Below the pieces are notes generated by a model. It saw only the letters and a program-made list of their open reading frames with translations, was not told the origin of the DNA and searched no databases. Below, piece after piece: positions 38,388 to 47,014 of a stretch of 57,141 nucleotides of DNA. The translations under genes were made by a program, and so were the position numbers. The stretch's first letter is position 1; each line of letters starts with the position of its first letter. Source of the stretch: SURF-13 sp038924245 (GTDB lineage Bacteria > Pseudomonadota > Gammaproteobacteria > SURF-13); NCBI GenBank assembly GCA_038924245.1, contig JBCKVB010000004.1, positions 1 through 57,141 on the forward strand. Reading direction: 5' to 3'.

Positions 38388-39599
38388 ATGGCACTTTCCG
38401 ATGCGGCAGTACGTAACAGCAAGGCGACCGACAAACCGCGCAAGCTGAGTGATGGGCGCGGGCTATATCTGTTGGTCACCAAAGCTGGCAAGTATTGGCG
38501 TTTCGACTATCGCCATGATGGCAGGCGCCGCACGTTGGCCGTTGGCGTGTATCCCGATGTAACGCTGGCACAAGCCCGCGAGCGACGCGATCAGGCGCGC
38601 GCGCTGTTGGCGGACGGCACAGACCCTAGCGCAGTGAAGCAGGCCCGCAAGGCGGCCACAGAGAACAGCTTCGAGGCGGTAGCACGCGAGTGGCACGCCA
38701 AGTTTTCACCGGGCTGGGTTCCACATCACGCCGACAAGATCATCAAACGCTTCGAGCGTGAAGTCTTTCCGTGGATCGGCAACCGGCCCATTGCCGGCAT
38801 CTCCGCCCCTGACCTGTTGGCGGTGCTGCGCCGCATTGAGGCCCGCAACGCACTCGACTCCGCGCACCGTGTGCATCAAAACTGCGGGAAGGTGTTCCGG
38901 TATGCCGTGGCCACCGGTCGCGCCCTACGCGACCCCTCCGGTGATCTGCGCGGTGCGATACCGCCCGCGGTCGAACGCCACCACCCCACCATCACCGAAC
39001 CCAAGCGCGTAGGTGAACTGTTGCGCGCCATTGCCGGGTATAGCGGCTCGTACATCACCCGGTATGCACTGCAACTGGCGCCGCTGGTCTTCGTGCGCCC
39101 CGGTGAACTGCGCAAGGCGGAGTGGTCGGAGTTCGATCTGGATAAGGCCGAGTGGCGCATACCGGCGCACAAGATGAAAATGAAGGCCGTTCACATCGTG
39201 CCACTGTCCATACAAGCCCTGGCCATCCTGGCCGAACTGCACGCGCTGACCGGCGACGGCAAATATGTTTTCCCAGGAGCACGTACCGATGACCGCCACA
39301 TGAGCGAGAACACCGTCAACGCGGGACTTCGTCGGCTTGGCTACGCGGTGGGCGACATGACCGGCCACGGCTTCCGCAGCATGGCGTCCACCCTGCTCAA
39401 CGAACAAGGCTGGAACCGAGACGCCATCGAACGGCAACTCGCACACGCGGAACGCGACGACATTCGCGCCGCCTACAACTACGCCGAACACCTACCGGAA
39501 CGCCGCAAGATGATGCAGGCGTGGGCGGACTATCTGGATAAGCTCAAGACTGGGGCGGTCGTGATACCGCTGCACAAAAAGGATAGCCTACAGAAGTAA
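38388..39599 (+). CDS. int: Tyrosine integrase (P4-like, DUF4102 N-terminus)
   Basis: Site-specific recombinase expected to insert the island at tRNA-Asn. 403 residues from the ATG at 38388 (MALSDAAVRNSKATDKP): N-terminal DUF4102 domain (GLYLLVTKAGKYWRFDYRHDGRRRTLAVGVYP), SAM-like core-binding domain and catalytic domain. Catalytic residues, numbered from this start, are Arg237 (VRPGELR), His327 and Arg330 (HGFR), His353 (LAHAE) and Tyr363. Upstream in-frame ATGs exist at 38364 and before but run through the repeat array. The protein looks intact. Confidence 0.95.
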   Translation: MALSDAAVRNSKATDKPRKLSDGRGLYLLVTKAGKYWRFDYRHDGRRRTLAVGVYPDVTLAQARERRDQARALLADGTDPSAVKQARKAATENSFEAVAREWHAKFSPGWVPHHADKIIKRFEREVFPWIGNRPIAGISAPDLLAVLRRIEARNALDSAHRVHQNCGKVFRYAVATGRALRDPSGDLRGAIPPAVERHHPTITEPKRVGELLRAIAGYSGSYITRYALQLAPLVFVRPGELRKAEWSEFDLDKAEWRIPAHKMKMKAVHIVPLSIQALAILAELHALTGDGKYVFPGARTDDRHMSENTVNAGLRRLGYAVGDMTGHGFRSMASTLLNEQGWNRDAIERQLAHAERDDIRAAYNYAEHLPERRKMMQAWADYLDKLKTGAVVIPLHKKDSLQK

Positions 39600-39692
39600 C
39601 TACAGGACTTTCTGGGGCAGCTTGCCGCCTCCCCTTCGGCGAAGACGTTGCGGATGTGCTGGGCATAGCTGGCGTCATAGATGTCTCGCCCG

Positions 39693-39806
39693 GTGTACTT
39701 GCTCGACGACTATGCAGATGAAAAGCGCGAGGCGTGGAACAAGCTAGGCGATAGACTGGAAGCGATTCTTGGCGCATCCAATGTTGTCAGCTTGAAAAGT
39801 GCTTAA
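39693..39806 (+). pseudogene. C-terminal tail of a second integrase-like gene
   Basis: The plus-strand frame reads VYLLDDYADEKREAWNKLGD, RLEAILGASNVVSLKSA and stops. This type of ending is seen after the catalytic Tyr in phage-type integrases. It has no start codon context or upstream catalytic domain, so it would be a remnant. Identification rests on the tail alone. Confidence 0.35.
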
Positions 39807-39877
39807 CCGCACCGCACACCTCGCCGAACGCCGCCTTAATTGCCTTGGGATTCTTCAGGGTAAAGCGGCCGCACATC

Positions 39878-40501
39878 TCAATTCACCTTTGGCAGGTCTT
39901 CCCAGCGGGTCGTGTATGCCGGGGACATGTGATCGCGCTTCATCTGCCACGACTTCTTCGCCCCCTCGACGGCCAGCCTGAGCGTGCCGCGACCCCACCT
40001 GGCATTGGCCCGGTCCATTACCTGCATGAGAGCAGGCCGGCCCGGGCTGGTTGTGCCGAACAACACGCCCTGTGTTTGGCCGGCGGAGTGCAAGTCCATC
40101 AGCATCACCCCAGCCTTCTGGTAGGCAAAGCCTGGCCGGTAGATGCGCTTCAGCCCCCATAGTGCTGCACGAGTCAGTCTCACCGTGTCGCTGGTGGCCT
40201 GGGTGAGCGGCACGGTGATCGCCTGCTGATACTGAGGATGGTTTTCGTTGAAGGGATTGGTGCGGATGAACACCTGGACAGCTTCGGCCACCGATCCCTG
40301 GCGACGCAGCTTTTCGGCGGCGCGGGCCAGGTAGGTAGATACCGCCTCATCCAGTTCGGGCAGGGTGTGGATGCAGGCGCCAAAGGAACGAGAGGACATG
40401 ATCTGCTTTTTAGCAGGTGCCAGCTCTTCCAACTCAAGGCAGGAGAACCCGCGCAGTTCCAGCACTGTGCGTTCGAGCACTACCGAGAACTCGCGGCGAA
40501 G
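39878..40501 (-). pseudogene. umuC: UmuC C-terminal fragment
   Basis: About 205 residues match the C-terminal half of the Y-family polymerase subunit UmuC: FSVVLERTVLELRG, LEELAPAKKQIMSSRSFG, LARAAEKLRRQGSVAEAVQVFIRTNPF, YRPGFAYQKAGVMLMDL and the ending SPAYTTRWEDLPKV. This covers the little finger and the beta-clamp/UmuD-contact region. The catalytic palm is absent, as is umuD. Sequence upstream (to 40777) stays open but is not UmuC, so the gene is truncated. Confidence 0.88.
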
Positions 40502-41086
40502 CGGACAGCGCGCTTTTTGCGCTGCGCATAATCCGGCGTTATGTTCCATTGCCGAATACCGAACATGGTTGGGCAGGTAGCACCGAACGGCGAACGAAGT
40601 CTGGAACATACGCGGGCGGGAAAGCGTAGCGCCGTGCGGGGACGCGGCAGGCTGAGCGAAGCTGAGCCTACCGCTGGACTCGCGCAAGCGGCAACGAAGG
40701 GGGCCATGCTTGCCGAAGCTGCTGAGGGCATTGCGGAGGTGGCGAAGGCCGTCACTTTGCCGTAGCCGCCGGAGCATTGCCCGGTGCGTCAGATTGGCAC
40801 TGCACTAGCCCGGCGCGATGTTTGCGCATTTGCTTTATGCAAGCAGCGTGACGGGGGGTAAGATGGGCTGTTACTAGTGGAATAGTGAGGAGGGGGGTGT
40901 TCTTGGTATTTTTTATTGGATCCGTAAGTTCTGAACTCATACACCTTTTGAAAATTCTCGCAATTCCTAAGTTCATAATTATTTTTTTCCAAAAAAAATA
41001 TTAGAAATTTCCCTATTCCGCGATTGAATTACTATGGAGCTCAGACTCCATTGATTTTGAGGGGCGACCGGGGGTCAAGATCAATT
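40502..41086. other. Junction region, GC-rich then AT-rich
   Basis: 40541-40765 has a plus-strand open frame rich in Ala/Glu (EAEPTAGLAQAATKG...) that I cannot identify. From about 40850 base composition drops sharply (poly-T/A near 40980-41000), marking the start of the lower-GC accessory block. A 'cagactcc' REP-like scrap lies at 41043. Confidence 0.35.
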
Positions 41087-41983
41087 CTAATTGCAATTGA
41101 GCGCTTTGCGCCAACCTGCGGTTTGAGCATCCGTCTCCGAACAGAACCAGCGCTCGCCATGGCCTCTATCAATCTTTGTCTTCTCGTACCAACCGCACCC
41201 CGGAAGATGATATATTTTCTCGCCTGACGAACTAATATTGCCCTTGATCAAACAGCCGGCAAACCCCTGCTCGGCGGGTTTGGTCGGGGAGGGCATGGCG
41301 GACTGAGGTGTGGGAAGCGCACTTGGGGCGGCTACCGGGCGAAACCTTTCACTCTGCCAGACGATTAACATTACGAGCCCGAATATAAGTGCGGTAAATG
41401 ATGCGACGGTGTACTTCATGACGGATGTGTCCTTGATGAGATGCTCAATGGTTTCCTTAAATGATGCGACGGTGTACTTTATGGCGGCATTGTCCTTGAT
41501 GAGCTGCCCAATGGCTTCCACTTGTGCTTTAGTCAGTGCGTCCAGTCGTTTTTTTTCTTCGGCGCTCAGTTCCTTGTTCGATCGGTTGCTCCTTGATCGC
41601 TTGAGCAGCAGACTGATGTGCTCAGCACAGTGTTGAGGGTTGTCTCTGACATCAGTGTTGGCAAAGCGCAATACATACCAGCCTTGCGAGGTCAGTGCAG
41701 ACTGTCGGCGCTGCCAGTCAATAAATTCACTATGGGACATTCCCATGCCCGTGCCGCGTTTGTCATAGCCGTCAATTTCTATCGCGATGCGAACATCGTC
41801 ATTTTCCAGGATAACAAAATCACAATATCGCTGTTTTTTATCCATATCCTGAAACGGATATTGAACTGCAATCGAGTCCAAGCTGAGCGCTGCAACAAGC
41901 GGCAACACATTTTCTGCAAACAAGATTTCATAATCACTGCCAAATTTTGGCCTGTTTGTCTCCAACCATTCATTAAGGTTCAT
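41087..41983 (-). CDS. PD-(D/E)XK nuclease, TM helix and 'sunset' domain fusion
   Basis: 298 residues in three parts. Residues 1-130 look like a DUF2726/DUF559-type nuclease, with D55 in CDFVILENDD and E69-I-D71 as the metal-binding core (the usual Lys is Asp). Residues 161-181 and 182-202 are a tandem repeat (LIKDxxxxKYTVASF) that runs into a TM helix at about 194-210. Residues 244-294 match the domain that ends thermonuclease-like proteins: CLIKGNISSSGEKIYHLPGC, ERWFCSETDAQTAGW. The nuclease part would be cytosolic and the Cys-containing end outside, or the reverse. Function is unknown; this combination is unusual. Confidence 0.7.
   Translation of the reverse strand: MNLNEWLETNRPKFGSDYEILFAENVLPLVAALSLDSIAVQYPFQDMDKKQRYCDFVILENDDVRIAIEIDGYDKRGTGMGMSHSEFIDWQRRQSALTSQGWYVLRFANTDVRDNPQHCAEHISLLLKRSRSNRSNKELSAEEKKRLDALTKAQVEAIGQLIKDNAAIKYTVASFKETIEHLIKDTSVMKYTVASFTALIFGLVMLIVWQSERFRPVAAPSALPTPQSAMPSPTKPAEQGFAGCLIKGNISSSGEKIYHLPGCGWYEKTKIDRGHGERWFCSETDAQTAGWRKALNCN
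41396..41521. repeat. 63-bp tandem duplication within the sunset-domain gene
   Basis: Two imperfect direct copies with a 63-bp period (start points 41396 and 41459) encode the duplicated 21-residue segment just before the TM helix. The frame is kept. Confidence 0.75.
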
Positions 41984-42037
41984 TCAAGTTAATCCATCGG
42001 AAATATAAATTTGAATCACTTTAATCTGCTTTCTATG

Positions 42038-42403
42038 TCACTCATTCATTAAACGCAGAAACTGAGGATTTTTGATTATTATCTGTAGACTGCTTTTATA
42101 TTGAGTAATTTTCCCACGTGCGCATGCACGTCTATTTTCAAATACTTTAAGACTGCCAAATCTATCTAAAAAATCACTTTCTTGATCATTCCAAATGGTC
42201 ACGCTGATGTGCTGCTTCGGATATTTAGCACCGAAATTTAAATATGTTCCATTTTTGAAATCAGTAACTTCTTTTATTGAACCACAAACCATTACTGTTT
42301 CTCCCACATGAAAAGCAGCTTTGCTAGAGTCAATCGTGGATTCCGCAGAAATTGCCAAGCATGAAGCCCCCACCAATAAGAAGAAGAATGCTATTTTTCT
42401 CAT
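42038..42403 (-). CDS. Exported OB-fold-like small protein
   Basis: 121 residues from the ATG at 42403: signal peptide (KIAFFFLLVGASCLAISA-E) then VGETVMVCGSIKEVTDFKNG, ISVTIWND and ARGKITQYKSSLQIIIKNPQF, the strand pattern of a nucleic-acid-binding OB fold. Such domains accompany extracellular nucleases. Its start lies one base after the stop of the upstream endonuclease gene, so both are on one transcript. Confidence 0.7.
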   Translation of the reverse strand: MRKIAFFFLLVGASCLAISAESTIDSSKAAFHVGETVMVCGSIKEVTDFKNGTYLNFGAKYPKQHISVTIWNDQESDFLDRFGSLKVFENRRACARGKITQYKSSLQIIIKNPQFLRLMNE

Positions 42404-42404
42404 T

Positions 42405-42605
42405 TTAAACCTCGCGGATTGAAATTCGAAGTGCAAAAACCCATGTCGGTTTGGTGTAACGCACCGACTTCGTAAAGAATACCTCAAACGGCGTTCTGAA
42501 CCCCGGCACTTTTCTGGGGCGATGGTTCAGGCGGCGCACTGCTCGCGGCACCTGTTTCTCTGTCATGTCAGTCAACTCCATACTCTTGTGGATATACTGC
42601 ACCAT
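42405..42605 (-). mobile_element. IS30-family transposase 3' remnant
   Basis: The last 66 codons of the endonuclease frame encode the conserved end of IS30 transposases (RRLNxRPRKxxGFRTPFEVFF). The upstream catalytic part of the transposase is missing. Confidence 0.85.
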
Positions 42606-43397
42606 GACCTTTGGGAGTAAAAACGTGCCGCCACCAAGGTAGCGCATATCCGGTAGAAAATCTATCCCTGTCCGTTGCACCAATTCCTTGTAGCCAATTG
42701 GCTTCCCTGCTCTGGCCTCATCTGTGTTGTCTAGCCAGTGCGCCCATGCACGGCGGCTAGAAGGGTCATAGACCAGCTTAAACAAGTGCTGTGGCACCCA
42801 GACCTTGCCAGCGCCGATTGTCGCTGGATTGGCAGCATACACCGGGCCGGTTATCACATACACATCACCCGCAGCACGCATTACATATTTGCGCGTGTCA
42901 TTCTCGATCTTTGCCCATGTCTTGCGGTTATTGATTGGAGCCTGTGGAACAATGTTGGCTAATGAGAAACTCTGTGCCATTGCCTCGTCAGTTCCCATGT
43001 CAGCAGCGGGCGCCATGTGTCCTCGGTCAAAGCCAGAACCCTTGTAATCATCAAGCGTTGCACGTTCTGCCCTGGGTAATCGTGCCTCTTCGTAGAAGTG
43101 GTCACCACGATCAATATCCTTTTCGATAATCGCTCTATTCAATCGTTCAGAGACGTAGATGGGGGTGCGACTTTTACCTGAGTGAAGTATTGCAAACGCC
43201 TCGAAGCATAGCGCCCTTGGCTGCATGTCTTGTTGGCGTTGAATTACCGGGGGCTTGCCATTCGCAAAGTGCTGTCGGCATTGGGCGAAATCATTCCCTT
43301 CCGCGTAGGCCATGTCGGCCACCGGAAGAAAAACAATAAATGCCAATACAACGATGGCAGCTTTGTTCAGGATTCTGCTAAGATCACATACCTTCAT
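42405..43397 (-). CDS. Exported DNA/RNA non-specific endonuclease with IS30 tail
   Basis: 330 residues from the ATG at 43397. A signal peptide is followed by the NUC/NucA domain with the beta-beta-alpha metal motif DRGHMAPAAD at 124-133 and NIVPQAPINNRKTWAKIEN. From about residue 265 the protein changes into the C-terminus of an IS30-family transposase: KSMELTDMTEKQV, AVRRLNHRPRK, GFRTPFEVFFTKSVRYTK. The nuclease core appears complete enough to fold, but its native C-terminus is replaced. The gene starts 14 bp from the divergent ATG at 43412. Confidence 0.85.
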   Translation of the reverse strand: MKVCDLSRILNKAAIVVLAFIVFLPVADMAYAEGNDFAQCRQHFANGKPPVIQRQQDMQPRALCFEAFAILHSGKSRTPIYVSERLNRAIIEKDIDRGDHFYEEARLPRAERATLDDYKGSGFDRGHMAPAADMGTDEAMAQSFSLANIVPQAPINNRKTWAKIENDTRKYVMRAAGDVYVITGPVYAANPATIGAGKVWVPQHLFKLVYDPSSRRAWAHWLDNTDEARAGKPIGYKELVQRTGIDFLPDMRYLGGGTFLLPKVMVQYIHKSMELTDMTEKQVPRAVRRLNHRPRKVPGFRTPFEVFFTKSVRYTKPTWVFALRISIREV

Positions 43398-43411
43398 CAG
43401 CAAAGACTACC

Positions 43412-43690
43412 ATGACAGACCTTTCGGCTTTTGCACAATACAACAAGCTTGCCGATATGCTCATCGCTCAAGCATCCAAAGACCAGATTGCAGAGTGTGC
43501 AAGGCTGCTTGCCCTCAATGTTGCCCACTACCAAATGAAGTATGGCGATTTGCCGTTAGAGGAGACACTCGCCATGGTTGACGCCGACGAGCCAAATGAC
43601 AACCAAGCTGTGTTGCTTGCTCACGGCATGGAGAACTTGGTTGGCGTGCTTGGCGCGGTATGCAGTGGGCTGGGAGAGGCGAAGCATTAG
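43412..43690 (+). CDS. Small conserved hypothetical protein
   Basis: 92 residues, acidic and helical, without known motif: AQYNKLADMLIAQASKDQIAECARLLALNVAHYQMKYG, then LPLEETLAMV and GMENLVGVLGAVCSGLG. Proteins of this look recur in accessory regions of proteobacteria but I know no function. It is divergent from the endonuclease, with ATG codons 14 bp apart, so one regulator could control both. Confidence 0.6.
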   Translation: MTDLSAFAQYNKLADMLIAQASKDQIAECARLLALNVAHYQMKYGDLPLEETLAMVDADEPNDNQAVLLAHGMENLVGVLGAVCSGLGEAKH

Positions 43691-43820
43691 ATAATCAAAG
43701 GCGCAGAATGTCCCGAATCTGTTGCCTATGCCATTTCATAATCAAACCGCAGCAAATTCCAAAAAAGATATTTTCTATGAGGCCACTCCAGAACTCGGGG
43801 ATCGGGCTCGTCCAACAACC

Positions 43821-43852
43821 AGTTTAGATCGTGGCTTCGCACGATCTAAACT
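43821..43852. terminator. 13-bp hairpin downstream of the AIPR gene
   Basis: Arms AGTTTAGATCGTG and CACGATCTAAACT are exactly complementary around GCTTCG. It lies 87 bp beyond the AIPR stop and is placed to end or stabilise the long defence transcript. No T run follows on that strand. Confidence 0.5.
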
Positions 43853-43938
43853 TATTCGCTGGGCGGATTACTTCCCTTTATTTGTGATCCAGATTCAAGA
43901 TGAAAATAGGCTTCCACTTGCCACCGAAAAAGCTTCGG

Positions 43939-46047
43939 TTACACCTTTCTGAACCCTTCATCCTCGCAAGCCTGCTTTATTTCCAGAAGCTTCCGCCAGT
44001 CTTTTTCCGTGTTTATTTTCATGAAACCGGAGAGGGTGCTGGCCCTGATTAGCAAATTGCGTTCTGGCGATGATATATAGTTTGAAGCTTTTGGCCACCT
44101 GAGTAATGCCTCAAAATATCCGCTAGTCGAAAGTTGTAGAATGGTTTTCTGAAGGGCGATTCCATCATCCAGCCCCCCCTGCTTCCGCCCATCTGACTTC
44201 ACTCTCCTGAAATCGTCCTTGCTTACCATCCACTGATCGAGCTTCTTGGATAATGTAATTGGGATCTGCTTAATTTTGTCCCAGCAGGGCTCTTTCTTCG
44301 ACCACTCTCCTACATTCGTCATGCCCGCAGGCGGGTTGAGAATGACATTCTGCACGGCAATTGCAAGATCCCTCATACAGTCTTCTATTGCACTTTCAAC
44401 ATCCTGTTTCATCCATATCTGATCGAGGTCGAATTCCATTTCTTTCAAGCGGAAAGAGTGGAAGAGCAACGACAGGGAATACGTAACAATCTGAGGTCTG
44501 TAATCCCCTCCGTACCAAGTTCCTCGTCCAGCAGATACGATTCTCTCCGTCCGTTTCCACAAAATAGCCACCGCAACGATCTGCTGGTAGTAGGCATCTC
44601 CGTAATTTGGGCTAATCGAGTTCCAGTATTCGCTTTCAGTCACCTCCGGTTTAGCGCTGGAAAACTGCGCCGCAAACTTGGCGAAGTTCTTTTGGGCAGC
44701 GAGACTCACCCAATGAGGTTTTTCGCGCCAAGTACTATCATATTTTGCAAGTTCGGTTTTGTTGATGACCTGATCACTCGGGTACTCCAGATCAAAGGCG
44801 TTTTTCTTCGATTCCGTAAGGTACAAGCGCTCGTTCTGAAACTGGCCACGAGCGCGCTCGTAAAACCATTTGCTCTGAATTCTTGTTCCAGCTCGTGCTG
44901 GCACCTGAAGGCGCCGTGAAATCTCCTCGATCTTTCGATGGAACTGGTGGTTCGCAAAGAAATCAGCCGCTGCGATCTTGTTCTGCGTATTTGCAAACTG
45001 GGCAATCCTAGGTATCAGATCATGAGCATCATCACGACTTACCTCCGTCAGCTTCACCTGAACGGATACTCCTTCCAGCGACAGACGATCCTTCTTGCGG
45101 GCATTGAGAATACTTGCGGTCGTCTGGCCCCCATTGACGATCTGTAGATCAACCAGGTCGGTGATAAGATTCCTGCCATCAACAATCTCGACGGTCACGC
45201 TTGAAGCTGTTGCAGCAATCCCGTTGTTGTAGGCAAAAAAAAGTGACGGAGCATCCTGTATGGTTGTACGAATACCCTTGTTAATTCCCCCCCTCATCCC
45301 AAGAAAGGAACGGACGTTACCCTCAAGCAGTCTGCTACCATAACGCTCGAAAAGATCTGCAAGCAATGCCCCCTCAATAACACACAGGAAGGATCTCAGC
45401 TTGTCCGTCCGAGCAGCTTCTATGCACGGAATACCATCTGAACCGAAGTCCGACAGCCTGATTTCTACAGTCTCGCGTTCACGGGAAGACTCATACATGG
45501 CCTTCAACCGCTGTAAATCCCAGACATGCCTCTCGATTGGAATTCCGGCGATATTTCCGCACAATTCCTCCTTGAATTTCTGACTCAGGAGCTGGTTCGA
45601 AAAGATGTGCATGCGGATACGGGACACCTTGGTGCCGAGTTCACGCAAAAGGCTCGCCAGTTCGTAGGCAGGATTCGCCTCGGTGATTCGTTCATTCAGC
45701 CCCCCCTCGACGGACTCAACAATAAAATTTTCCAGCCACCCGGAAAGTTGATTTACCGTTGCCGTTGTCAGAGTTTCCGGATCCTCCGTATCAGTCCATT
45801 TCCCAATGACCAGACCTATCGTCCCGTCAGATTCATCCAGTTCAGTGAACCCATGAATCCTAAGCTGCCTGCTTCTGGCGCCCGTTCCAGAATATTCCAC
45901 TTGAACAAATTCTCCGAACACGGGATCCTCTTCGAGACGCTCGGCAACCTCAGCCACAAAGGCCATTGTATCGACGAGATTCATCGAGGCAGCTCGCCTG
46001 ATGACGATTTGCCTAAGTTCTTCCATGAATGCCTTGTCATCCATCAT
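43939..46047 (-). CDS. AIPR family protein (abortive-infection phage resistance)
   Basis: 702 residues of the AIPR superfamily: GNVRSFLGMRGGINKGIRTTI at about 243-263, LFFAYNNGIAATAS at 269-282 and the hallmark LQIVNGGQTTASIL at 301-314. A neighbouring AIPR-type protein was named for phage abortive infection; its enzymatic activity is not firmly known to me. It is the last gene of the GHKL-Z1-DUF4420-AIPR set and starts one base after the DUF4420 stop. Two adjacent ATGs (46047, 46044) are equivalent. Confidence 0.9.
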   Translation of the reverse strand: MMDDKAFMEELRQIVIRRAASMNLVDTMAFVAEVAERLEEDPVFGEFVQVEYSGTGARSRQLRIHGFTELDESDGTIGLVIGKWTDTEDPETLTTATVNQLSGWLENFIVESVEGGLNERITEANPAYELASLLRELGTKVSRIRMHIFSNQLLSQKFKEELCGNIAGIPIERHVWDLQRLKAMYESSRERETVEIRLSDFGSDGIPCIEAARTDKLRSFLCVIEGALLADLFERYGSRLLEGNVRSFLGMRGGINKGIRTTIQDAPSLFFAYNNGIAATASSVTVEIVDGRNLITDLVDLQIVNGGQTTASILNARKKDRLSLEGVSVQVKLTEVSRDDAHDLIPRIAQFANTQNKIAAADFFANHQFHRKIEEISRRLQVPARAGTRIQSKWFYERARGQFQNERLYLTESKKNAFDLEYPSDQVINKTELAKYDSTWREKPHWVSLAAQKNFAKFAAQFSSAKPEVTESEYWNSISPNYGDAYYQQIVAVAILWKRTERIVSAGRGTWYGGDYRPQIVTYSLSLLFHSFRLKEMEFDLDQIWMKQDVESAIEDCMRDLAIAVQNVILNPPAGMTNVGEWSKKEPCWDKIKQIPITLSKKLDQWMVSKDDFRRVKSDGRKQGGLDDGIALQKTILQLSTSGYFEALLRWPKASNYISSPERNLLIRASTLSGFMKINTEKDWRKLLEIKQACEDEGFRKV

Positions 46048-46048
46048 A

Positions 46049-47014
46049 TCAGTCTGTTAATTCCTTGTGTCCTTCAATGGATTCCAGCGAAATTGCATAA
46101 TTTGCACTGACTATCCCCTGAGAGACTGTGTCGGCCGAAATCTTCGGGAAAGCCTCGTCTACACTATAGGAATACTGTGCAACTGCTTCAAAGAGTATCG
46201 TGTCATAGAATTCGTGTTCGACATAGAATGCTTCAAGCAGACGATCATTAAACACCCTTAACGCCTCCGGGTTGGAAGCAATTGCCCCCTCGATTCTCGC
46301 CACTAGCGAATTTATGGTGACAGCCACCGCTTCTTCGGGTGTCGCCTCCCTGAGCACCATGACGACGAGACTCATCGGTACCGCACAATCAAGTTGTCCC
46401 AATGAAGAGATCGTTACGCAGTCCGCTCCAAGCCTTATGGCCTTCACTTCGATTGCGCTGTCTGAAAACAGGAAATCCTGATCAGCACCCAAGGGTCCTA
46501 CCCAGCCGACAACCGTTTCAAGGTAATCTCTCTTCCCGGATCCGATCAACGACTCCAGAACAAGTAGCTCTGCAATCAGTCCCTTGATCTGGTGAACCTG
46601 CAAAAGTCCGTTTCCTCCATCCTGAAAAAGCCTTTTCCACAGATTCAGCCGTTCCTTGAACAGAGCGATCAATGCCTCCTCTCCTGCAACATTACTTGAG
46701 GCATCAACCAGATCTTGGCAAAGGCGGCCGAATACAGCTTCAAGCCCTCTCTGCCTCAGTCTCAATACCATCAGCCATGACCCGTCTTGTCGCTGCTGTC
46801 TGAAATAGTCCAGCGAAGATGACTCCATGGCAATGTTCGGAGGCCTAACGTGAATGCCGATCGCAAGGAGCACGAAAGGTGAGGCATCAACACCTGCATA
46901 GATGTCGAAACGAGTCTCCGGATCTATCCTGGTCAGACGAAATCCATTTTCCTCTATCGGACGACTCCCAATCTGACGAAGTGATTCAGCCCAAAGCACC
47001 TCAATCTTCGTCAT
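46049..47014 (-). CDS. DUF4420 PD-(D/E)XK motif protein
   Basis: 321 residues. The nuclease core is visible as D180 in LGADQDFLFSD and E189-V-K191 (SAIEVKA), i.e. D-x8-E-x-K. The N-terminal part (FDIYAGVDASPFVLLAIG) and QIKGLIAELLVLESLI are typical for the DUF4420 family that travels with Z1 and AIPR genes. Likely the DNA-cutting subunit of this set, by inference. The ATG overlaps the Z1 gene by 14 bp. Confidence 0.88.
   Translation of the reverse strand: MTKIEVLWAESLRQIGSRPIEENGFRLTRIDPETRFDIYAGVDASPFVLLAIGIHVRPPNIAMESSSLDYFRQQRQDGSWLMVLRLRQRGLEAVFGRLCQDLVDASSNVAGEEALIALFKERLNLWKRLFQDGGNGLLQVHQIKGLIAELLVLESLIGSGKRDYLETVVGWVGPLGADQDFLFSDSAIEVKAIRLGADCVTISSLGQLDCAVPMSLVVMVLREATPEEAVAVTINSLVARIEGAIASNPEALRVFNDRLLEAFYVEHEFYDTILFEAVAQYSYSVDEAFPKISADTVSQGIVSANYAISLESIEGHKELTD

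Noticed and set aside
40541..40765. Plus-strand Ala/Glu-rich open frame next to the umuC fragment
   Set aside because: Could be a gene remnant, but GC-rich sequence makes long chance frames and I recognise no family.
43722..43952. 76-residue open frame between the small hypothetical gene and the AIPR stop
   Set aside because: It overlaps the 3' end of AIPR, contains a 13-bp hairpin, and shows no recognisable domain; more likely intergenic.
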